A DNA stretch of 64,000 bases, from the NCBI GenBank assembly GCA_933207985.1, contig OW240916.1, forward strand, positions 298,781,582 to 298,845,581. Reading direction: 5' to 3'. Under the pieces are notes generated by a model. That model worked only from the letters and a program-made list of their open reading frames with translations, was not told the DNA's origin and did no database searches. This DNA comes from Pelobates cultripes. Lineage: Eukaryota > Chordata > Amphibia > Anura > Pelobatidae. Positions 58,039 to 64,000 of the stretch are shown here, one piece after another; position 1 is the first letter of the stretch; every line of letters starts with the position of its first letter. Position numbers and translations under genes: made by a program.

Positions 58039-58951
58039 TTAAAGGGACATGCTAGACTCCCAAAGCACTTCAGCTTGAATAACTCATTAAATGTATGGGA
58101 CAAGGCCAGCCTTATTTCTTCTAGTGCCCTGGGGCAAAACACTTCCATTATTATTTATAATTATCAATTAATTTTAATAGATGTAAAAGCCACTTATGAC
58201 ATACTACAATTTAAAATTATTTAACCCCTTTGTGACTGAGCCTTTTTAAAAATATTGTGCATTTGTGACTGGAGCCTTTTTGACTTTGGCTTGGTTCCAC
58301 TGTAATTTAATGCCTATCCCTAAAGCAAACACAATATATATATCACTGTTTAGTAGATATACCCCAAATAAAAACATGCATTAATTTAATTATGCATTTT
58401 TTTCATTTGGGAATATCTAAACCAGCTTGCAAAAGTTGCAGTTCTCTTGACTGCTGCCTCTGTAAACCTTCCCTATCTAACCCTGAATAGACTCTCTGTG
58501 GCTGTCTAATCTCAGACTTCCCATTGCAGCTCGATGAGAAGTCTTTGCAAGGCAGATGTTCTGGGAAATTACCTGCTAATTATGCACTTTTTCATTTATC
58601 TAAAAATAGCTTGCAAAAACTATAGATCTCGTCTGCTGCATCTGCAAGCCCACTTTATGTGGCTGTCCAATCATAGACTTCCCAATGTAGCTCAATGTGA
58701 AGTCTGTGCAAGACAGGCAATTGCCTGCCTCTTGAGTGTAGCTCCACTGAACTAACCAAACCAGGAAGTAACAGGACTGGTTGTCTGATTGACAGTCAGG
58801 GGGGTGTAACCAGGTTAATTTATAAAAGTGCCAATTTCTATTACATTCTGCACTTTTTGAAAACAAAGAAAAAAAAAGACAAACTCCACACGTAAAGCAT
58901 TTTTTTTTTTAACAAGGTAAAGTTCTTCAGGGGACTGGAGTGTCCCTTTAA
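58039..58951. mobile_element. T2-like MITE, copy g
   Basis: TTAAAGGGACATGCTAGACT at the left and GGAGTGTCCCTTTAA at the right, TTAA at both ends. The interior includes a TTAACCCCTTTGTGACTGAGC stretch (58220), perhaps a nested element. The right part recurs inverted at 62660. Confidence 0.65.
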
Positions 58952-59135
58952 GTGCACCCATAAATATTACATACTGATTTTTAAAGGACAGATAGGGCTT
59001 TCTTCTGTAACACTATAGGTATGCATAGCACAACATTACATATAAATAAAATACTAAAAATAATTAAATAAAAATATGATGGAAAAATGAATATATTTAT
59101 ATCTGCATCACTGGACTAATATGTTTACAATCTAT

Positions 59136-59182
<47 letters not shown>

Positions 59183-60160
59183 TCGTATTCCCATATTTGT
59201 ATTTTGCCTTTTAGTTTAGCAATATCTCCCAGATTTTTGAGAAGTTAGAGGGTCAAAGCAAAGGGACAAAATGTCCTTTCTGAGATACAGTAGTAGCCTC
59301 TTACACTTTACTGCCATTATGGTATAGCATTAGCAAAAGAAGACATATTGGACCTTTAATATAGGGCCATTTGAGTATTTTCGCATGGTTGTTCTATCAC
59401 CATTTTTTACAAAATTTAGAGGAATGTAAAAAAAAAAAAATTTTATTTTCACATACATATTAAACTTTAACGACTTTAATTTTTCTAAATTCCACGGGCT
59501 TATTTGTACTACCACTCAAGATGTGTGGAGAATGTTTAGGATTAAATGAGAGGTAGACAGTTGATCCCATGCACTGCTGCAGTGGGTCATCAGCTTTCAG
59601 TCACGACATAGGACTACTGTGATTGGCTACCAAACATTTGGATGACATATGGGAGGTGGTCTAATAATAAAAAGTTAATGTTGCAATTGCTGTGATTGTT
59701 GTATTCATACTGGAAGTCCGCCTTGCTGCCAGTGCATGATGGGCATACCTTGCCTTGGGGGACCTCCACATCACTTTTTCTGTGATGTGTCATTACTAAG
59801 ATATCAAGAAATAGTCCCCATCTAGTTGATGTGGCATTGTGTGAGAACTTTAAATGGCCTCCATACAGCCCCCCTCAGCTGTTTTGAAGAGCATAGGAGG
59901 CAATTGTGTATCCTATATGGCGGATATCACAAAGGGGTTAAAGGTCACTGTTAACATCTTAAGTGGCTTATAAAACAAACAAAAAAATATATATGTAGTT
60001 TGTGAACAAATATATCAGTGCGCAAAATCATGGCTTCTGTGTTGTGAATGCATGTGACAATTCCGATGTGTTCAATAATTGTGTATTGTGTGTGTAGTGT
60101 CAATGTGTGTGTCTGTTTGTAAACCTGTGTGTGCACACAATCTCAACAGTGTACTTATAC
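58952..60160. other. non-coding; (CT)n(AT)n microsatellite
   Basis: No gene. CT then AT dinucleotide runs at about 59135-59178. Some sequence near 59200-59950 resembles worn tails of TTAACCCC-type elements (CACAAAGGGGTTAAAGG at 59929). Confidence 0.45.
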
Positions 60161-60164
60161 TTGT

Positions 60165-60362
60165 GTCCGTTTGTGTGTAATATCAGTATGCAATTATACT
60201 GGTATGTGTGTAATATCAGTAATTATACCTGTGTCTCTGTGTAATATCAGTATGTAACTATATTGGTGTGTGTAATATCAGCAATTATACACGTGTTTGT
60301 AATTTCAGTACAGACTGGTGTGTCTGTGTAATATCAGTATGTCATTATGCTGGTGTGTGTCC
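60165..60362. repeat. minisatellite, about 30-37 bp unit
   Basis: GTGTAATATCAGTATG followed by AATTATAC and a TGTGTGT run recurs about five times with drift. Confidence 0.8.
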
Positions 60363-60560
60363 CACTTGTGAGCATTACCATCTACGGCACACATGCATCT
60401 ATCTCCATTTCTTCCACATTTGCCTTTCTACGCAGCTCCCCCCGTCCCCCCTTCCACTCTCCCCTCCCACAGATTGGCATTTGAACCCCTGCTACTGGAT
60501 GGTTTACAATACAGAGTTTATCAGTCCTTGTATGACCCTTCAGTCATTCATTTAACATGG

Positions 60561-60924
60561 TGAATAGAGTAAGGAGCACCACCATAAATCTTTATATATA
60601 TGAAAAAATCTTTATTAAATGGGTATATACTATAGGACTGTCTCTTTAAATATTATCCACAGAGGTACAAAGTCATGCTATTCAAAAGCATTTACCAGAA
60701 AAGCAATGATATAGGCAAATATAAACGCTCAATGCGTAATAAATGAATGAAAGAAATATCATGCAAACAGTCCACTATAATACTAGTATAATGAAAACCC
60801 AGACATATAAAAAAATTGCAGCAAACCATACCAAATTCAGTGAGAAGTAGGGACAGAGTCAATCAAAAAAAAAACAACGTTTCGGCTGAAAAGCCTTTGT
60901 CAAGGCTCCCTTGACATTTGCATT
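60561..60924 (-). mobile_element. short hammerhead element with 15-bp target duplication
   Basis: Flanked by ATTCATTTAACATGG at 60546-60560 and 60925-60939. In the minus sense the 5' end lies a dozen bases before the hammerhead core, and the 3' tail runs to 60561. No inverted arm and no coding frame: 364 bp in all. A compact relative of the palindromic elements. Confidence 0.82.
60873..60910 (-). ncRNA. degenerate hammerhead motif
   Basis: Minus strand: CTTGACAA where CTGANGA is expected, helix II AGGC/GCC, then CGAAACG and TTG. The GAAAC half is intact but the other half of the core is changed, so it is probably inactive. Confidence 0.5.
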
Positions 60925-60995
60925 ATTCATTTAACATGGACCTGGCATGGTCTCACTTTGTAGATTACTTTGAGATAAAAACAGCACATTTATAG

Positions 60996-61549
60996 TCAAA
61001 GGGACACTATAGTCACCAGAACAACTACAGCTTATTGCATTTGTTCTGGTGAGTATAATCATTCACTTCAGGCTTTCAGCAGTAAACACAGTCTTTTCAG
61101 AGAAAATGCAGTGTTTATGTTACAGCTTATGGATAATTTCACTGGCCACTTCATAGATGGCTGCTACAGGTGCTTACTGGAGCAGTCCTACCTAGTATGC
61201 ATCACAACATTCAGTGCCTCCACCCTTTGCATGAAGACACTGAACTTTCCTCATTGAGATGCACTGATTCAAGGCATCTCTATGAGGAGATGCTGATTGG
61301 TCATGGCTGTGCCCTTGATATGCTTCCTTGACAGTCTCAGCCAATCCTATGTGAAAGCATTGTGATTGGCTCAGAGAATCACTTCTGATTAGGTCAGCCA
61401 AGCAGGCAGATCAGGGGCAGAGGCAGCAGCTTCAGACTTGAATAAAAGGACAATTTTACTATATTTAGGGGGAGGGGGCAGATGGTGGTTTTAACACTAT
61501 AGGGTCAGAAATACATGTTTGTGTTACTGACCCTATAGTGTTCCTTTAA
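60996..61549. mobile_element. T2-like MITE, copy b
   Basis: Left TCAA-AGGGACACTATAG (TTAA changed by one base), right GACCCTATAGTGTTCCTTTAA. Internal sequence matches copy a (6192-6791), including CAGAACAACTACAGCTTATT and GATGCTGATTGG. Confidence 0.75.
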
Positions 61550-62659
61550 ATCTAAAAAATAAAGTCTTAATTTTCTCAAATATTTATCACTAGTTTCTTA
61601 CTCTTAAACATGTCAAAAAGGCTATATATCCAAAGAAACCTCCTATCATTCAACCTATCCAAGCTGGCAGAGGAAAACCAGGAAACGTATCATATAAAAT
61701 TATCAAAACATCAACTTTTGACAACCAGTAACTTCAAAACAGGAATAATTGTAGTTTTTTTAAATAAAGCCTATACTTTTTTTTGTTAAATATAAATCTA
61801 ACGTTTTTTTCCTCCAAATTAGGATTGTGGAAAGCTGACAAAAAGGAATACCAAATTTTAGTAAAATAGCACATTTAAAGAAATATTCCACTCCTAGTTT
61901 TCTAGCTTGGCTATTTTAGCCTTAAGTCATTAGTTCTCTAGATCCCTAGTTTAGTGAATTATAGTAAACTGAAAAATGAATTGCAAAATTCAGTCAAGAA
62001 ATACTGATAATAGACATTTGTCCATTTCAGCTTTGGTCACAGTGTGACTATTAATGCCTGGATTTCTCTGTTTGGGAATTCAATTCACTACAATACAATA
62101 CTTAGAATATTTAATTGTGACATGCTATACAATGATTTTTAAAGAAATTTGTTTAAGGTATCTTAAACAAACAGAATGACTGAACACAAAAACGTGAAAT
62201 CATTAATATTACTTATCGTTAATATAGACGTCTCATCCAGATTACATTCTATTTACTGCTAAATGCCATTTTCTGCACTTAAATGCCAACCAGCATTTCA
62301 TTAAGCACCTAGAAAGGAAAGGTTATAACATTTACCAAAGGATTTGAGCCAACTCTCACATCTTTTGTTACTACTTTGAAAGCACATTATACCATGAACA
62401 CAATGAAATGTGTAAAGGGCTTCCAAGAGAATATTTAATGTTTTACATTAATTCTCGATTGGTCATTGAAGCTCAGTCAACCAGATGCTTTCTGCGTTAT
62501 CGGAATAATCTTCATTTGTTTATGTGGTTAACATGGTTACTATTTACTTTGATGTCTAACTAAAAGACTAGTACGGAACACATACATGTATTATTTGTCA
62601 TGTGCTGCTTTTTCTCTTCTCAATGGGTAAATCTAGTATCCCTGTAAGCACTGGCAATC
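61550..62659. other. unique non-coding DNA
   Basis: No gene and no repeat recognised. The part 62300-62640 has even base composition and could include a conserved non-coding element, but that is a guess. Confidence 0.35.
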
Positions 62660-62880
62660 TTAAAGGGACAGCCCAGACCTCTAAAGCACTTTAACTCGCT
62701 GACATGTGTGAAGTGTGCGTCCTCTTCTTATATTTTACTAAAAGTGCAGATTTCAATAAAAATTGGCAATTTTATAAAATTATTTGGTTACACACCTCTG
62801 ACTGTCCATCAGACAGCAGGTTCTGTTAGTTACTGGTTTGTTTAGCTCAATATTAGATATTCCGCCAGTGAAAAAAAATG
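62660..62880. mobile_element. T2-like MITE fragment, copy h
   Basis: TTAAAGGGACAGCCCAGACC with the segments AAAAGTGCAGA, AAATTGGCA and CTGTCCATCAGACAGCAGG. It parallels the right end of copy g in inverted orientation. Its far end is not visible. Confidence 0.55.
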
Positions 62881-63325
62881 CATTATTAAATGTTCCACTT
62901 CTTTAGTAGCCCCCAGACTGACAGATGAACGGTATGCAGCTCTTTAATTCGGGATTTAAATGTATCAACAGATACCTTGGGCTCCCTGCTCTCAGCTAGG
63001 GCCATTTTTAGTGGTCCCAAGACTGACAAATGCACTATATGCAGTGTTCACAAATTAATTTAGTTTCAAGACATGAGGCATTTATTTTGAGCTCTTTTTA
63101 TTTAGTTGCACTTTTCTCTTTCCCCCCCAATTTGAGATTTAAAAATAAAAAGGATATTCATGTCCTTTAAAAACAATATATAATATGCATGGGGGCAAAG
63201 ACATACCCTTGGATAATGGTTGAACAAACACATTTAGGATTTGGTTTGGTTCAGAACTTGGACAATTGTGTCCTTATGGGGTTAACAAGATGGGCTGATT
63301 CATTCATGAGATGTCAGTGTGGGCT
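62881..63325. other. non-coding; worn element tail
   Basis: No gene. GATTTGGTTTGGTTCAGAAC (63238) and CTTATGGGGTTAAC match the tail seen near 19115 and 54475. Confidence 0.4.
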
Positions 63326-63396
63326 TTAACCCCTTAAGGACCAAACGTCTGGAATAAAAGGGAATTATGACATGTCACGTTTCCTTAAGGGGTTAA
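63326..63396. mobile_element. palindromic MITE, single copy
   Basis: TTAACCCCTTAAGGACC to CCTTAAGGGGTTAA, in the same orientation as the units at 18141, with a short deletion in the centre. Confidence 0.7.
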
Positions 63397-64000
63397 ATCA
63401 ATTGATAGATTAATAGAAGATTTAAAAAATAAAAAATAAATTTTTTTTTTTAACCAGTTTGTGCATGGTCACAGGGATTTGGAGGGCAATGTTCCAAAAG
63501 CAACTACACAAGGGGGGCTTTGTGCAAAGTTATTGGAACCAACATTTGATTTAGAGTTTGTTTCCTCTAATCTGAGCCTTATCCAGTTCTTCCCCTGTCT
63601 GTGAGGTATCAATCTATCTCCTTTAAGGCTTCCTTATTGAGTATTAGAACCACCAGATGGTTTGTAATGGTTTTTAATAACTAAAATCCACAGAGAAAAT
63701 GACAATAACTATTAAGTAATTCACTGTTTGACGTTTGGACGTGTAGATATAACATTAATAAAAACACTGCACTATTGACCCTGGCAGGCTAAACAACTTT
63801 CTTTGGAAAATGGTTGTGCAACAATCTACTAATTTATTGAGAAATCTTTTTTTACATTCCTACTGCATGACAACAAGGGGTACCAAATGTCACCCTGTGT
63901 GTGTACTCCCTGGGATCAGGAACCTTGTGCTGCATCACTAAATAATTTGCTATCAGAGTTACTCCATGTGATTACACTGGGCAGGGATACAGAGAAGATA
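63397..64000. other. non-coding
   Basis: No gene or repeat recognised. Confidence 0.45.

Noticed and set aside
49950..60362. CA- and TG-rich periodic tracts as possible CRISPR-like arrays
   Set aside because: Units drift and there are no unique spacers between constant repeats; the genome is vertebrate-like.
1..64000. tRNA, rRNA or snRNA genes
   Set aside because: I saw no cloverleaf with intact A and B boxes and no rRNA or snRNA core words by eye. A covariance-model scan would be decisive.

Overview
The window looks like intergenic DNA from a frog-like (anuran amphibian) genome. It is dense in transposable elements and I could identify no complete host gene. The amphibian call rests on the repeat set: MITEs with TTAAAGGG ends at TTAA sites (like the T2 group I recall from Xenopus), small palindromic elements with TTAACCCCTTAAGGAC ends, an Ngaro-type tyrosine-recombinase retrotransposon, Tx1/L1-like LINEs, a Tc1 transposon and Penelope-like elements with hammerhead ribozymes. 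I cannot name the species.

Layout. 1-7430: a hAT-like element (725-7430) with an 8-bp target duplication holds a broken L1/Tx1-like LINE (about 1062-4911), a minisatellite that changes strand (5060-5935) and a T2-like MITE (6192-6791). 7868-9433: a Tc1 element with a dead transposase. 9447-15645: a nearly complete Ngaro-type element on the minus strand, with split direct repeats A1 - ORFs - B1 A2 B2. 17332-17918: a probable solo LTR. 18141-21343: small palindromic MITEs, a LINE tail and two tight hairpins built on hammerhead ribozyme cores. 21890-22840: a GC-rich, LINE 5'-end-like segment. 23582-26981: a broken MITE, a hammerhead-bearing fragment and a 2.1-kb element with nested hairpins. 29850-31265: a CR1-like LINE remnant with a MITE inserted in it. 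33425-37912: a DIRS-type recombinase remnant, then a second L1-like LINE split by a 1.2-kb hammerhead/inverted-repeat element with a 14-bp target duplication. 38200-42400: a decayed Penelope-like retroelement on the minus strand, interrupted by a 1,074-bp solo LTR with a 5-bp duplication. 44225-46110: an L1 ORF1 followed directly by a 3' end, with no ORF2. 46110-51396: mostly unique sequence. 51410-53553: a 2.1-kb palindromic hammerhead element with a 13-bp target duplication. 53567-64000: unique sequence with T2-like MITEs, a 600-bp foldback, microsatellites and a short hammerhead element with a 15-bp target duplication.

Most notable pattern. Nine hammerhead-like motifs occur in 64 kb. Several sit in elements that carry an inverted copy of their own end, and the turn or 5' end often lies at the 5' edge of the ribozyme. 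Three of these elements have 13-15 bp target duplications, so they look like mobile, non-autonomous retroelements, probably made by Penelope-like enzymes. Two short open segments with no identified origin (28953-29185 and 57611-57841, both plus strand) are possible pieces of host genes or of unknown elements.
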